From NCBI GenBank assembly GCA_012513815.1, contig JAAZBM010000001.1, forward strand, positions 1-64,000: a stretch of 64,000 bases of DNA, given 5' to 3'. This document shows, piece by piece, positions 1-8,636 of this stretch. A program made the position numbers and the translations under genes. Positions within the stretch are counted from its first letter, which is position 1. Each line of letters begins with the position of its first letter. Below the pieces are notes generated by a model. It did not search any database. It saw only the letters and a list, made by a program, of their open reading frames with translations, and was not told the DNA's origin. The stretch comes from Candidatus Sumerlaeota bacterium (GTDB taxonomy: Bacteria > Sumerlaeota > Sumerlaeia > Sumerlaeales > Sumerlaeaceae).

Positions 1-742
1 CCAAATCCAGCAACTCATCCGCGGACAATTCGGGCGCGTTCACAATGACTTCGCTCAAACCGTAAAACGCCGCGATTGCGGGCAAATCGGCGATGGATCC
101 AAGGACAACCTTGCCGGCAAAAGATTTCTCCGTTGCCGCGTCGTTGTTCAGCCGAATAAAGCCTTCGATGCTGAGATTCAGATACGCGTGGCTCTCCACG
201 CTCGCCACTAAATCCGCCCCCAAATCGTGCAATCCGATGATGGCGACTTTGGGCGGTATCACGATTCCGCGATGACGTAAGAAACCCAACAGACGGTCGG
301 TGATGAAGCGCATCACGCCAATGCAAAACACAGACCCCAAGAAGGCGAACAGATAAACATAACGTGAGAATTCGAGGTTGCGTGTGAAGAAATGAACTAC
401 CACAAAGGTGAGTGTCGCCTTGAAGCAAGCACGAGTAATGTTGCGCATGATGTTGCGGTTGAACGCGCGTCCCAGAAAGTCGTAGCACTTGCCGCGCGCA
501 AGCCAGAACAGCCACACGGGCACCGCAATGGCAAACAACTCAACGTAATGTTTCGGGGTATAGTTGCCCGAGAGTTCAATGACGCCTGTGCCAAAGCGCA
601 TGAAGTACGCCGCGCACACGCCAAGCGTCATACCGATGAGGTCCGAAAGCACGAACCAAAGCAAAATCAGACGGGGCGACGTTGATTGTTGCGCGACTTT
701 ATTCTCGATGCAAAACTCTTTGTTTATATCTACAGGAGCCAT
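1..742 (-). CDS. Undecaprenyl-phosphate sugar phosphotransferase, N-terminal part (truncated by window edge)
   Basis: The reading frame stays open from an ATG at 742 to the left edge (247 codons seen). It starts MAPVDINKEF and has hydrophobic segments (LILLWFVLSDLIGMTLGVC, FAIAVPVWLFWL, FVVVHFF, VYLFAFLGSVFCIGVM). These are followed by a soluble stretch beginning PKVAIIGLHDLGADLV. Several membrane helices followed by a Rossmann-like CoA-binding fold is the N-terminal architecture of the WcaJ/WbaP-type enzymes, which move a sugar-1-phosphate onto undecaprenyl phosphate to start exopolysaccharide or O-antigen synthesis at the inner membrane. The catalytic C-terminal domain lies outside the window, so the exact reaction cannot be judged. 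The start has no clear Shine-Dalgarno. A plain polysaccharide-synthesis membrane protein is the alternative. Confidence 0.7.
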   Translation of the reverse strand, partial: MAPVDINKEFCIENKVAQQSTSPRLILLWFVLSDLIGMTLGVCAAYFMRFGTGVIELSGNYTPKHYVELFAIAVPVWLFWLARGKCYDFLGRAFNRNIMRNITRACFKATLTFVVVHFFTRNLEFSRYVYLFAFLGSVFCIGVMRFITDRLLGFLRHRGIVIPPKVAIIGLHDLGADLVASVESHAYLNLSIEGFIRLNNDAATEKSFAGKVVLGSIADLPAIAAFYGLSEVIVNAPELSADELLDL

Positions 743-802
743 ATGGTATTAAACTAAAAACGGTCGCTGACTTTATGTCAAAAAAAGTATCTCAGCCGCC
801 GA

Positions 803-1252
803 CTATTTGCCATCGGGACCAAGTTTGATGTCAAACAGCGCGACGATTCCTTCCGCGTGAGCGAGCGTGATATCTTCCGTTGTTCCGTCATCTTTCTTGC
901 GCTGCGTATGGATGCGCACCAGACACGTCGCGGTGCGACGGGTGCGATTATCCTCGACTGCCTCGGCAATAATAAGGTCGCCAAGCTTGCCGGTTTTGTA
1001 ATAGGTGATGGAGCAGTGCATCGACACGCCACGCCCCACATCGGTGCAAGCGGCAGCAGCCAGCGCAAAATCTGCCAGTGTGAACAACACGCCGCCCTGA
1101 ACATTGTTCATGCCGTTGACGTGATGTTTCTCGATGAGGACTTCCGCGCGGGCATAACCCTCGCGCTTCTCTGTAATGCGAATTCCATTGCGACGGCAAA
1201 ACATATCGTTGTCGTTGAAATGACGAATCACTAAATCTTCCATTTTTTCCAT
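803..1252 (-). CDS. PaaI-type hotdog thioesterase
   Basis: This is a 149-residue protein starting MEKMEDLVIRHF. The frame is open further upstream, but GGAGA lies about 12 nt before this ATG and the upstream translation looks non-coding. The segment VNGMNNVQGGVLFTLADFA matches the core of the hotdog fold (N-x-x-G-x-x-HGG-type loop, here NNVQGG, then the long central helix). Members hydrolyse acyl-CoA thioesters as soluble oligomers. The substrate is unknown; the family includes phenylacetyl-CoA and DHNA-CoA thioesterases. It is transcribed divergently from the MFS gene at 1372, with about 120 bp between them. Confidence 0.8.
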   Translation of the reverse strand: MEKMEDLVIRHFNDNDMFCRRNGIRITEKREGYARAEVLIEKHHVNGMNNVQGGVLFTLADFALAAAACTDVGRGVSMHCSITYYKTGKLGDLIIAEAVEDNRTRRTATCLVRIHTQRKKDDGTTEDITLAHAEGIVALFDIKLGPDGK

Positions 1253-1303
1253 AGCTATCAACTGTCTCCAATTAGTGATAATACAAAAACTTTTATTCTG
1301 TAC

Positions 1304-1332
1304 TTGACTTGCAACAATAAAATGCGTTAAGA
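1304..1332 (+). promoter_or_regulatory. Sigma-70-like promoter for the MFS gene
   Basis: TTGACT (1304-1309), a 17-bp spacer and TTAAGA (1327-1332) lie 40 bp before the ATG at 1372. The -35 is good and the -10 is weak. Confidence 0.45.
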
Positions 1333-1371
1333 TGATAAACAGATTAAGTTTTTGCAAAGAAGGTTTCTCAT

Positions 1372-3678
1372 ATGTCTGACAACAGTTCGCAGACCAAAAT
1401 GGTTGCGGAATCGTCCTCCAAAAAAGAACGCAATCCCTGGTCATGGGTCCCCTCACTTTACTTTGCCGAAGGTATTCCCTATGTGCTTGTGATGACCGTT
1501 TCGGTTGCCATGTACAAGAAATTAGGTGTCAGCAACCGCGACATCGCTCTTTTCACCAGTCTGCTCTACTTGCCGTGGGTCATCAAGCCCCTGTGGAGCC
1601 CCTTGGTGGACTTGTATTGGACCAAGCGCAACTGGTCGACTTGGTTGCAGTTGCTGATGGGAATCTTCTTCCTTGTCATGGCCTTCACCCTGAACACGCC
1701 GGTGTGGTGGCTCGGCTCGCTTGGCGTCTTCACCATCATCGCCTTTGCCAGCGCGACACACGACATCGCCGCCGACGGGTTTTATATGCTCGGACTCAGT
1801 CCGCACCATCAGACATTCTTCACCGGTATTCGCTCGACCTTCTACCGTTTCGCTATGATTTTCGGTATGGGCTTCCTGCCTGCGTTGGCGGGTTATGTCG
1901 AAACACATACCGGACCGACTCCCGTGCCGATTGATGTACACGCCGCAGGCGAGGTTCAACAGATTCGCGAGATTGCCAAAGTCGCCGACCCGTTTGTGAT
2001 TCTGGATCCGGCCGAGACACTGCGCATGGACGCCGGCACCACCGCCGCCGTCGGTCTTCGCCTCACCAACAAGCCTGACAAACCCGAGACAATTGTTTCG
2101 GTCGCGGTCAATCCGTCCAAGTGGTACAACACGTTTTTCCCCATTGGCAACGAGCGCCTTGTGACGATGGAAGGCGGTGACCGTCTTGTTTTCACCCCCG
2201 AGAACTGGGATCAACCACAGGATGTCGTTATCAAGGTCAACGAGAAACTCAACCAACCTGTTCAGGCGGTTTTCCTTGCCAAGTCCGGCAACATCCCCAT
2301 GAGCTGGATGAGCTGCTTTGTCCTCTGTGGTATTCTTTTTGTTTGCATCGCGCTGTATCATATGTTCGTCCTGCCCAAGCCGTCCATCGATCATCCGATG
2401 CTGCATGAGGGCGAGAAACCCGCGCCCTTCCTGCGTGCCGCCGGTGGGTTGGCACTCTCCATCCTCGTGCCCATCTTCGCGTGCATAGGCATGTTCTACG
2501 GTGTGGCCGAATTCCTTGCGGTGTGCTTCCCCGTCACGATGTCCGGCATTCTTGGCGTGAGCGCCGGTGGTGATGCCGACGCCCTCAAGACCGCTCTCTC
2601 GGCCGCGCTAGCCGCGAACACGGGCAAGATGTTCGTCATCAAGGCCATTGGCGGAGCCATTGGATTGGCGCTCATTTGGTTTGTTACGTACTTCTTCTCC
2701 GGCCGCAACAACTCGCACGAAAAAGGGATCGGCTTCATGCAGGCGTCCGCCGGTCAAAAGGTCTGGTCAGTGGTGATGATTGCGTGGGTTTTCTGGCTTC
2801 TGCTTCATGGCGGCCACTCCATGGTGCGCTCGTTGGCTGCCGCCGACACCACCATCCCCGCCGACGTCTTCACCTTTGGCGCGGACTTCCTTATCATTGT
2901 GACGATGATTCTGCTCATGACCGCCAAGCCCGTCGGCAACCTCATGCTCAGTGCCTTGCATGGCGCCGCGCGTTTGTCCGGGATGGCCTTCGACGATGTC
3001 TTCATCTCATTCTTCCAGAAGCCCGGTATCCTGCGCATGATTGCGTTGCTGCTACTCTATCGTCTGGGCGAATCCATGCTCATCAAACTGAGCGGTCCCT
3101 TCCTGATTGGACCCCGTGACGAAGGCGCGCTCGGTCTGACCTTGTCGCAATATGGCGCGGCGTATGGCACCCTTGGCGTCCTCTGCCTGCTCATCGGCGG
3201 CATAACGGGCGGCTTCATCGCCTCCAAGTACGGACTCAAGAAATGCATTTGGTGGATGTTCCTGACCATCAACCTTAACCACTTGCTTTATGTTTTCCTA
3301 GCCTACGCCCGTCCGACCGACTTCACCACAGTGCTGTTGTGCGTTGGTGGCGAGCAGCTCGGATACGGTATCGGCTTCACCGCCTACATGATTTACATGC
3401 TCTACATCGCGGGCGAGAGCGAAAACAAAACTTCGCACTTCGCCATTTGTACGGGCTTCATGGCGCTCGGCATGATGCTTCCCGGCATGATAAGTGGCGC
3501 GATCTACGACCTGTGCAAAAGCCCGGCCGTGCTCGACCTGATGCCTGCCGGTATGGCTGCCGCCTCGGCCGGTTATCCGCTTTTCTTCGTCTGCGTTGTT
3601 GCCATGATTATCCCCGGCGCAATCGCGTTGTGCTTCGCGCCAATCGACCCCGAGTTTGGCAAAAAGACAAGCAAATAA
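1372..3678 (+). CDS. AmpG/PAT-like MFS transporter with inserted soluble domain
   Basis: This 768-residue inner-membrane protein is far longer than usual MFS carriers (400-450). The N-terminus (PSLYFAEGIPYVLVMTVSVA, then KLGVSNRDIALFTSLLYLPW) matches the AmpG/PAT branch, which imports muropeptides, acetyl-CoA or similar compounds. After about five or six helices comes a soluble block at roughly residues 180-310. It contains LTNKPDKPETIVSVAVNP and LVFTPENWDQPQDVVIKV, a pattern typical of extracellular beta-sandwich repeats. Helices then resume to residue 760. Another long loop near residues 390-430 is alanine-rich. The ATG follows GAAGG by about 10 nt. The substrate is unknown, and a hairpin terminator follows. 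Confidence 0.75.
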   Translation: MSDNSSQTKMVAESSSKKERNPWSWVPSLYFAEGIPYVLVMTVSVAMYKKLGVSNRDIALFTSLLYLPWVIKPLWSPLVDLYWTKRNWSTWLQLLMGIFFLVMAFTLNTPVWWLGSLGVFTIIAFASATHDIAADGFYMLGLSPHHQTFFTGIRSTFYRFAMIFGMGFLPALAGYVETHTGPTPVPIDVHAAGEVQQIREIAKVADPFVILDPAETLRMDAGTTAAVGLRLTNKPDKPETIVSVAVNPSKWYNTFFPIGNERLVTMEGGDRLVFTPENWDQPQDVVIKVNEKLNQPVQAVFLAKSGNIPMSWMSCFVLCGILFVCIALYHMFVLPKPSIDHPMLHEGEKPAPFLRAAGGLALSILVPIFACIGMFYGVAEFLAVCFPVTMSGILGVSAGGDADALKTALSAALAANTGKMFVIKAIGGAIGLALIWFVTYFFSGRNNSHEKGIGFMQASAGQKVWSVVMIAWVFWLLLHGGHSMVRSLAAADTTIPADVFTFGADFLIIVTMILLMTAKPVGNLMLSALHGAARLSGMAFDDVFISFFQKPGILRMIALLLLYRLGESMLIKLSGPFLIGPRDEGALGLTLSQYGAAYGTLGVLCLLIGGITGGFIASKYGLKKCIWWMFLTINLNHLLYVFLAYARPTDFTTVLLCVGGEQLGYGIGFTAYMIYMLYIAGESENKTSHFAICTGFMALGMMLPGMISGAIYDLCKSPAVLDLMPAGMAAASAGYPLFFVCVVAMIIPGAIALCFAPIDPEFGKKTSK

Positions 3679-3722
3679 TAGCATCGCTCGCGTTTTCGTA
3701 AACGCGACGCGATAATAAAAAA

Positions 3723-3761
3723 TGAGCGGCGACTTCGGATGATGTTCCGGAGCGCCGCTCA
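3723..3761. terminator. Bidirectional hairpin terminator
   Basis: TGAGCGGCG (3723-3731) pairs with CGCCGCTCA (3753-3761), and an inner CTTCGGA/TCCGGAG arm extends the stem. It sits between the convergent MFS and chagasin-like genes. A-rich and T-rich flanks suit both strands. Confidence 0.7.
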
Positions 3762-3785
3762 CATTTTGTGGGCAAAATGCCAAAA

Positions 3786-4211
3786 CTACTTTTCTTCGCT
3801 GACGGACAAATCTTCCGCAACTTTCAAGCGCAAAGTCTTCGTCGTGATGGGTTCCGTCGTTTTCTCCCACGGCCGCGCGTAAGCGAAATTCAAATCCACC
3901 GCCCCGGGTTTTACACCGACAAACGTAAACTCGAACACCCCGGGCGCACCGCACAATACTCTTGAATTATCAGTAAGATAGCGATTCTTCGTTTCCCGAA
4001 CAATGCCTTCCTCGGCCATCTTGTACGACCAAATATACCCGGTCGTGGCGTTTCCATCAAATCGAGCGACAAACTCCTTTGCTGTTGACACTGTCAGTGT
4101 TGTTGTCGTTTCATTTGCCGATGGCGTCTCCCCTCCGTTTTGTGCCGACGGCGACGGAGCGCACCCCGTCATTAGCCCGGCGGCTGCCAAACAAATCATA
4201 GCTCTGAACAT
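3786..4211 (-). CDS. Chagasin-type (I42) protease-inhibitor lipoprotein
   Basis: This is a 141-residue protein. The ATG at 4211 is preceded by AGGAGG at ideal spacing, so the upstream extension is rejected. The signal peptide MFRAMICLAAAGLMTGC ends in a lipobox (MTGC), predicting a lipidated envelope protein. The mature part shows the three chagasin loops in order: GNATTGYIW (for NPTTGYxW), GAPGVFEF (for GxGGxxxF), and YARPWE (for xxRPW). I42 inhibitors block papain-like cysteine peptidases by inserting these loops into the active-site cleft. The target here is unknown. It is convergent with the MFS gene and transcribed alone. Confidence 0.8.
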   Translation of the reverse strand: MFRAMICLAAAGLMTGCAPSPSAQNGGETPSANETTTTLTVSTAKEFVARFDGNATTGYIWSYKMAEEGIVRETKNRYLTDNSRVLCGAPGVFEFTFVGVKPGAVDLNFAYARPWEKTTEPITTKTLRLKVAEDLSVSEEK

Positions 4212-4382
4212 AATCGTACCTCCTATGAATTTGCAATAATATACCCGTCTCCATTTTTGGCAAATGATAAAAAGTAGTAAAAAATGATAAATTCGCCGAT
4301 TCATGCGTATAGTTTTAAGCCAGACGCTTTTGCACCGGTCTTATAACAGGCGTAAAGGTTCGGACGATTTTGTCATCCGCGT

Positions 4383-4401
4383 GTCAGTGTGCCGCACTGA
4401 C
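4383..4401 (+). other. Small hairpin in the malic enzyme leader
   Basis: GTCAGTG (4383-4389) pairs with CACTGAC (4395-4401) about 40 bp before the malic enzyme ATG. No T-run follows, so it is not a terminator. It could affect translation or be chance. Confidence 0.3.
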
Positions 4402-4439
4402 CTGTCGCGATGATTGATTTTTAAGGATAAGAGAATACC

Positions 4440-5723
4440 ATGTCTCCCGATTATAACAAATTAGCATTGAAGTATCACAGCGAACCGGTCCCGGGTAAAA
4501 TCTCGGTGATCCCGACGAAACCCGCCGTCACACAGATGGATCTTGCCTTGGCATACACTCCGGGTGTCGCGGCTCCCTGCCTCGAGATTCAGAAAAACCC
4601 CGAAGATGCCTACAAATACACTAGCCGTGGCAACCTCGTCGCGGTCATCACCAACGGCACCGCCGTTCTCGGACTTGGCAACATTGGCGCGCTGGCGGGC
4701 AAACCCGTTATGGAAGGCAAATCCCTTCTCTTCAAACGCTTCGCCGATGTCGACGCCGTCGATATCGAACTCAACACGGAGAACATCGAAGACATCATCC
4801 GCACCGTTAAGCTTATGGAACCCACTTTTGGTGGCGTGAATCTTGAAGACATCAAGGCGCCCGAGTGCTTCGAAATCGAGCAGCGCCTTATCGAGATGTG
4901 CGACATTCCCATCTTCCACGACGACCAGCATGGCACCGCCATCATCAGCGCGGCCGGGTTGCTCAACGCCTGCGAGCTTTCGGGACGTAAAGATTTGAGC
5001 AAAGTCCGCGTTGTCATCAGTGGCGCCGGTGCCGCGGCCATCAGCTGCGCGCGTCTCTACTGCCGCTTCGGCATCAAACGCGAAAATATCATCATGTGCG
5101 ACAGCAAGGGTGTCATCAGCACCAAGCGCACCGACATCAACGAACAGAAGCGCGGTTTCGCTGTCGAAACAGACTGCAAAACGCTTGCCGAAGCCATGGT
5201 CGGAGCTGACATTTTCCTCGGCTTGTCCAAGGGCAACACGGTCTCCAAAGACATGGTCAAGACAATGGCGCCAAACCCTGTTATTTTCGCGATGGCCAAC
5301 CCCATCCCCGAAATCAGCTACGAGGACGCCAAGTCCGCTCGCCCCGATGCCTATATGGCAACCGGCCGCAGCGACTATCCCAACCAGATTAATAACGTGC
5401 TCGGATTCCCGTTCATCTTCCGTGGCGCTCTCGATGTGCGCGCAAGCCGCATCACCGAGGAAATGAAGGAGGCCGCCGCTCGCGCTCTAGCCGCCCTCGC
5501 CCACGAGCCTGTCCCCGCTGACGTACTCGCCGCGTACAACATCGACAGCCTCGAGTTCGGCATGGACTACCTCATTCCCAAGCCATTCGACAAGCGCGTC
5601 CTGCTTTGGGAAGCACCCGCCGTGGCACAGGCCGCAATGATTTGCGGTGTCGCCCGCAAGGTCGTCGATATGGACGAGTACAAAAAAGAACTTGAAAAAC
5701 GCCTTAAGGCAATGAACGAATAA
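4440..5723 (+). CDS. Malic enzyme (oxaloacetate-decarboxylating malate dehydrogenase)
   Basis: This 427-residue protein converts malate to pyruvate, CO2 and NAD(P)H. Signature stretches include [12 protein letters not shown], the conserved [11 protein letters not shown], and [19 protein letters not shown], which carries the metal-binding aspartates. The nucleotide-binding loop is [17 protein letters not shown], followed by a second conserved block, MANPIPEI. The length matches the short bacterial form that lacks the phosphotransacetylase-like domain found in the 750-residue MaeB type. AAGGAT lies about 12 nt before the ATG. It is a single-gene unit with a hairpin terminator after it. Cofactor preference cannot be read with confidence. 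Confidence 0.93.
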   Translation: MSPDYNKLALKYHSEPVPGKISVIPTKPAVTQMDLALAYTPGVAAPCLEIQKNPEDAYKYTSRGNLVAVITNGTAVLGLGNIGALAGKPVMEGKSLLFKRFADVDAVDIELNTENIEDIIRTVKLMEPTFGGVNLEDIKAPECFEIEQRLIEMCDIPIFHDDQHGTAIISAAGLLNACELSGRKDLSKVRVVISGAGAAAISCARLYCRFGIKRENIIMCDSKGVISTKRTDINEQKRGFAVETDCKTLAEAMVGADIFLGLSKGNTVSKDMVKTMAPNPVIFAMANPIPEISYEDAKSARPDAYMATGRSDYPNQINNVLGFPFIFRGALDVRASRITEEMKEAAARALAALAHEPVPADVLAAYNIDSLEFGMDYLIPKPFDKRVLLWEAPAVAQAAMICGVARKVVDMDEYKKELEKRLKAMNE

Positions 5724-5751
5724 TTACGAGTCGTTCTCTCGAAATTGAAAA

Positions 5752-5783
5752 GCGGCGTGTCCCTGTCAGTGGGGGCACGCCGC
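5752..5783. terminator. Bidirectional hairpin terminator
   Basis: GCGGCGTG (5752-5759) pairs with CACGCCGC (5776-5783), and an inner TCCC/GGGG arm extends it. It lies between the convergent malic enzyme and M20 genes and is followed by AATTTGTTTGT. Confidence 0.7.
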
Positions 5784-5805
5784 AATTTGTTTGTCGCGGG
5801 ATGAG

Positions 5806-6963
5806 CTATTCCGCCAACAGCCGTTTGAGACCTGTCAGCGCCAGCGTCTTGATGGTGCGCAACATCTGTTCTTCCGCGAACGGCGTCAATGTGCATTCGC
5901 CAAACTCAACACTGTGACCCGCCATCGCTGTCGTCGGCGAAATGCGGATATTCACATGCAAGCACGGGAACTCGTAGCTCAAATTGCCAATGTCAACCGA
6001 ACCATGCGGCACCGGATGATCCATCGGCGGCTCGCCGCCGAGTTCTGACCACAATTCCTGATACCAACCCGCCAACTGCTTGTCAGCGCATAAATCATAG
6101 TACGCGTTTGGATCCTCGGTCACCTTGACCTTGCAACCCGTCGCCAGTGCGGCGGCATTGGCGCAATTGATGAGTTTCTCCTGCACCATAAACATCTCGT
6201 CCTTCGTCGCTCCACGCACTGAGAAGTGGGCGCGAGTATAATCCGGAACCATGTTAGCCCGCTCGCCACCATTGAGAATCACACCCGGGCAGCGTGTCGA
6301 CAGTGGCAACTGTTTCTTCATCGCGTCAACCATCACAAACAACTGAATTATCGCGTCCAAAGCGTTCACGCCATTCCACGGGCACGAGGCGGCATGGGAG
6401 GATTTGCCAAAAAACTCAATGTCCGGCGTTGTGCAGGCAAGGGTCTTGTAATCGAATTCCGTGTACAAACCCGGATGCATCATCAGCGCGGCATCCACCC
6501 CCTTGAACGCGCCCTCGTGCAGCATCGTGATTTTGCCGCCAAACGTTTCTTCTGCCGGAGTGCCGATGTTGCTCACCTTGCCGCGGCCAACCTGCGGCAA
6601 CACGGACGCTAATGCCCGAGCCGTAAAAACACCAACGGTGCCAATCATGTTGTGGCCGCATCCGTGACCAACGCCCGGCAACGCGTCGTACTCGGACAAA
6701 AACGCGATATGCGGGCCGGGGGCGCCACTGTCGCGGGTACATTGATACGCCGTCGGCAAGGAGCCGATGCCCTCAATCACTGTGTCCGTCAAACCGCCCT
6801 CGCGCGCTTGCGAAACAAGCCACTTGGCGGATTCGACTTCCTCGCCACTCAACTCGGGATGGTCAAACAAATGATGCAAACTCGTGACGATTGCGTCACG
6901 ATGATTGTCAACGTACTCTTCGATTGCGCCGCGCAATTGCGCAAACTTGTCATTAGCTGTCAT
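5806..6963 (-). CDS. M20-family amidohydrolase (aminobenzoyl-glutamate / N-acyl-amino-acid hydrolase type)
   Basis: This is a 385-residue cytosolic metallo-hydrolase. The start MTANDKF at 6963 is chosen because GAGGTAA lies 8 nt upstream. Motifs in order are YDALPGVGHGCGHN (metal ligands), GTPAEETFGGK (catalytic Glu pair), MMHPG, FFGKSSHAASCPWNGVNALD (dimerisation-domain histidine) and AGHSVEF (last ligand). The spacing and the GHGCGHN form fit the AbgB/HipO-like branch, which cleaves N-acylated amino acids or p-aminobenzoyl-glutamate. The exact substrate is not determinable. It is transcribed alone and convergent with the malic enzyme gene. Confidence 0.88.
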   Translation of the reverse strand: MTANDKFAQLRGAIEEYVDNHRDAIVTSLHHLFDHPELSGEEVESAKWLVSQAREGGLTDTVIEGIGSLPTAYQCTRDSGAPGPHIAFLSEYDALPGVGHGCGHNMIGTVGVFTARALASVLPQVGRGKVSNIGTPAEETFGGKITMLHEGAFKGVDAALMMHPGLYTEFDYKTLACTTPDIEFFGKSSHAASCPWNGVNALDAIIQLFVMVDAMKKQLPLSTRCPGVILNGGERANMVPDYTRAHFSVRGATKDEMFMVQEKLINCANAAALATGCKVKVTEDPNAYYDLCADKQLAGWYQELWSELGGEPPMDHPVPHGSVDIGNLSYEFPCLHVNIRISPTTAMAGHSVEFGECTLTPFAEEQMLRTIKTLALTGLKRLLAE

Positions 6964-7031
6964 GATAATTTTACCTCTATCCTTAAAAAACAAAATACAA
7001 TCTCACACGTGCAACACACAAAAATAGTTCT

Positions 7032-7727
7032 TTATCCCTGTGTGTTCTTCTTGCACTGTTCGCGAGCAATCTTCAGGCTGATATCTGCCTTCGCGTCACG
7101 GCCAATCCATCGCGCCGTCTTGTCGCGCGAGGCAATCAACTCGTTCGTCAACTCCATGCACTGCGGGCGAACACCCACGCGCCGCTTGGCGATGTCGCGC
7201 AACGCCCAGTTCACCGCTTTGCGAACAAAATTGCGCTCGTCCTGCGAATACTCACGAATCAAATCCAGATAAGGCAAGAAGTCCTCGTCCGGCATCTTTT
7301 TGGCATGACACGCCAGCGAACAAATCAGGACAAACCCCGCGCGACGGGTGAACTCACTCTCACATCGGCACCAACGTGCCGCGCGTTCGGGCGTTCCGTC
7401 GCAACGATAAATATAATTGTTGCATGCTTGGTCGCAAACATCCCATGAATCAAAATCCGCAACCCAATGTTCGAGCAAAGCGTCATTGCCCTCGGCCGGG
7501 TCGGCAATCAGCGGCGCGAGAATCCGCGCCTCGTGGTATCCGGTTTCCCACAGAGCAACCGCAAGAGCATGATTCTTGCCAATTTCCTTGGCCTTGGCGC
7601 GCAGCACCGGCATCGAGATGCCCAACAGTCCCTTCGAGGCGATGCCGTAGCGGGCCATCCCCGCCGCGTTTGTCGCGTTCGCGCAGCTACGCATCCACGA
7701 CACAAGTTCTTTCAGGTTCTTATCCAT
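7032..7727 (-). CDS. AlkD-like DNA alkylation repair protein
   Basis: This is a 231-residue all-helical protein starting MDKNLKELVSWM at 7727; the longer frame upstream is probably non-coding. HEAT-like features of the AlkD family are present: a short helix pair with GISMPVLRAKAKEIG, WETGYHEARILAPLIADP, then HWVADFDSWDVCDQACNN. The last segment carries the W/D pair that contacts the damaged base. ERNFVRKAVNWALRDIAKR follows. AlkD enzymes excise N3- and N7-alkylpurines without base flipping. No clear Shine-Dalgarno precedes the start. It is divergent from rpmE. Confidence 0.85.
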   Translation of the reverse strand: MDKNLKELVSWMRSCANATNAAGMARYGIASKGLLGISMPVLRAKAKEIGKNHALAVALWETGYHEARILAPLIADPAEGNDALLEHWVADFDSWDVCDQACNNYIYRCDGTPERAARWCRCESEFTRRAGFVLICSLACHAKKMPDEDFLPYLDLIREYSQDERNFVRKAVNWALRDIAKRRVGVRPQCMELTNELIASRDKTARWIGRDAKADISLKIAREQCKKNTQG

Positions 7728-7761
7728 AAGAGCATATAATACAAATGAAGATTGGTGAGAT

Positions 7762-7820
7762 TGCCCACCCGATAAAAACTTGGGCATATTTTGTGAATAC
7801 CTGTCGAAGGACTCTGTAAA
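7762..7820 (+). promoter_or_regulatory. Likely rpmE promoter region with inverted repeat
   Basis: TTGTGA (7791-7796), an 18-bp spacer and TGTAAA (7815-7820) form a possible promoter. Just upstream is an inverted repeat, TGCCCA...TGGGCA (about 7762-7786), which could be an operator. Both calls are tentative. Confidence 0.3.
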
Positions 7821-7909
7821 ATGACACTTGCAACATTCGCGCCGTACAAATTGCGTAGGCTTATCTGCCTCGTAGTGACGCCGGCGACTATCAAAATGGA
7901 GAAACAAAT

Positions 7910-8131
7910 ATGAAAAAAGGCATTCATCCAAAGCATGTTATGGCGACAGTCACCTGTGCTTGTGGCAATACATTCAAGGTAGGTTCAGTCAAGTCGGAAT
8001 ACAAAGTCGAAATTTGCTCAGCATGCCACCCCTACTTCACAGGACAGCAACGCTTTGTCGACACCGCCGGACGTATTGATAAGTTCCGTCAGCGTTATGC
8101 CAAAAACGAAGAGAAAAAAGCCGACAAGTAA
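7910..8131 (+). CDS. rpmE: 50S ribosomal protein L31 (zinc-binding form)
   Basis: This 73-residue protein has the full L31 pattern: MKKGIHPKH at the start, the cysteines of TCACGNTF and [11 protein letters not shown] making the CxC...CxxC zinc site, [13 protein letters not shown], and a basic tail. The cysteines mark it as the C+ form that stores zinc. GGAGAAAC precedes the ATG at good spacing. It is monocistronic with a perfect hairpin terminator. Confidence 0.97.
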   Translation: MKKGIHPKHVMATVTCACGNTFKVGSVKSEYKVEICSACHPYFTGQQRFVDTAGRIDKFRQRYAKNEEKKADK

Positions 8132-8160
8132 TAGCTCTTTTTAATAGAATAAAGCATTAT

Positions 8161-8199
8161 CCTCCGAGACACATAAACACGGGTCTCGGAGGATTTTTT
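8161..8199 (+). terminator. rpmE intrinsic terminator
   Basis: CCTCCGAGAC (8161-8170) pairs perfectly with GTCTCGGAGG (8183-8192), followed by ATTTTTT. Confidence 0.9.
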
Positions 8200-8297
8200 A
8201 GTTGTTATGGGATAAAGAGACAAGACAGACAAGCCTCAATAATATATAAGGTAATCACGGCGTAAAGGAAAAAAATGATTTTTTTTGAAAAAAAAGC

Positions 8298-8327
8298 TTG
8301 CATAATCGGCGCCGTTTGTGCTATAAC
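8298..8327 (+). promoter_or_regulatory. Promoter for the 1,617-residue secreted protein
   Basis: TTGCAT (8298-8303), an 18-bp spacer and TATAAC (8322-8327) follow an A/T-tract resembling an UP element. The implied leader is about 300 nt. Confidence 0.5.
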
Positions 8328-8404
8328 ATCTTTAATAGGTAACAAAAGGGTACAATTATCGCAAGACTATTGTATCAAATTGTGCTTAGTTTTTGGGTCG
8401 TGTT

Positions 8405-8514
8405 GCTTGGGACATCACAACACAAAAACATAGTTAAGACGCCACGCTAAGAGGATGCTTGGGACATCTGATTTGCACGGCAAACGCTGATTCTGACTGA
8501 GGATGCTTGGGACA
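8405..8514 (+). repeat. Three direct repeats GCTTGGGACA in the leader
   Basis: GCTTGGGACA occurs at 8405-8414, 8457-8466 and 8505-8514. Copies 2 and 3 share the longer GAGGATGCTTGGGACA. Start-to-start spacing is 52 and 48 bp. They lie in the 445-bp gap between the rpmE terminator and the ATG at 8637, which holds no ORF. Confidence 0.8.
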
Positions 8515-8636
8515 CCAAGGACAGAAAAAGCAAAAGGGTCTGAGGCATGTGATTGCCGTGGAAATCCACGCGCAAGACTTGCCAATGACACATATAATGA
8601 AGAGTTATTATAACCAAAAGGAGAACAATTGAGAAA

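Noticed and set aside
1522-2406. Long minus-strand ORF of 294 codons opposite the MFS gene
   Set aside because: It lies wholly antisense to a gene with clear homology, its composition is typical of a shadow frame and it has no ribosome-binding site.
4305-4439. Riboswitch before malic enzyme
   Set aside because: Only one short hairpin is visible and no known riboswitch core could be matched.
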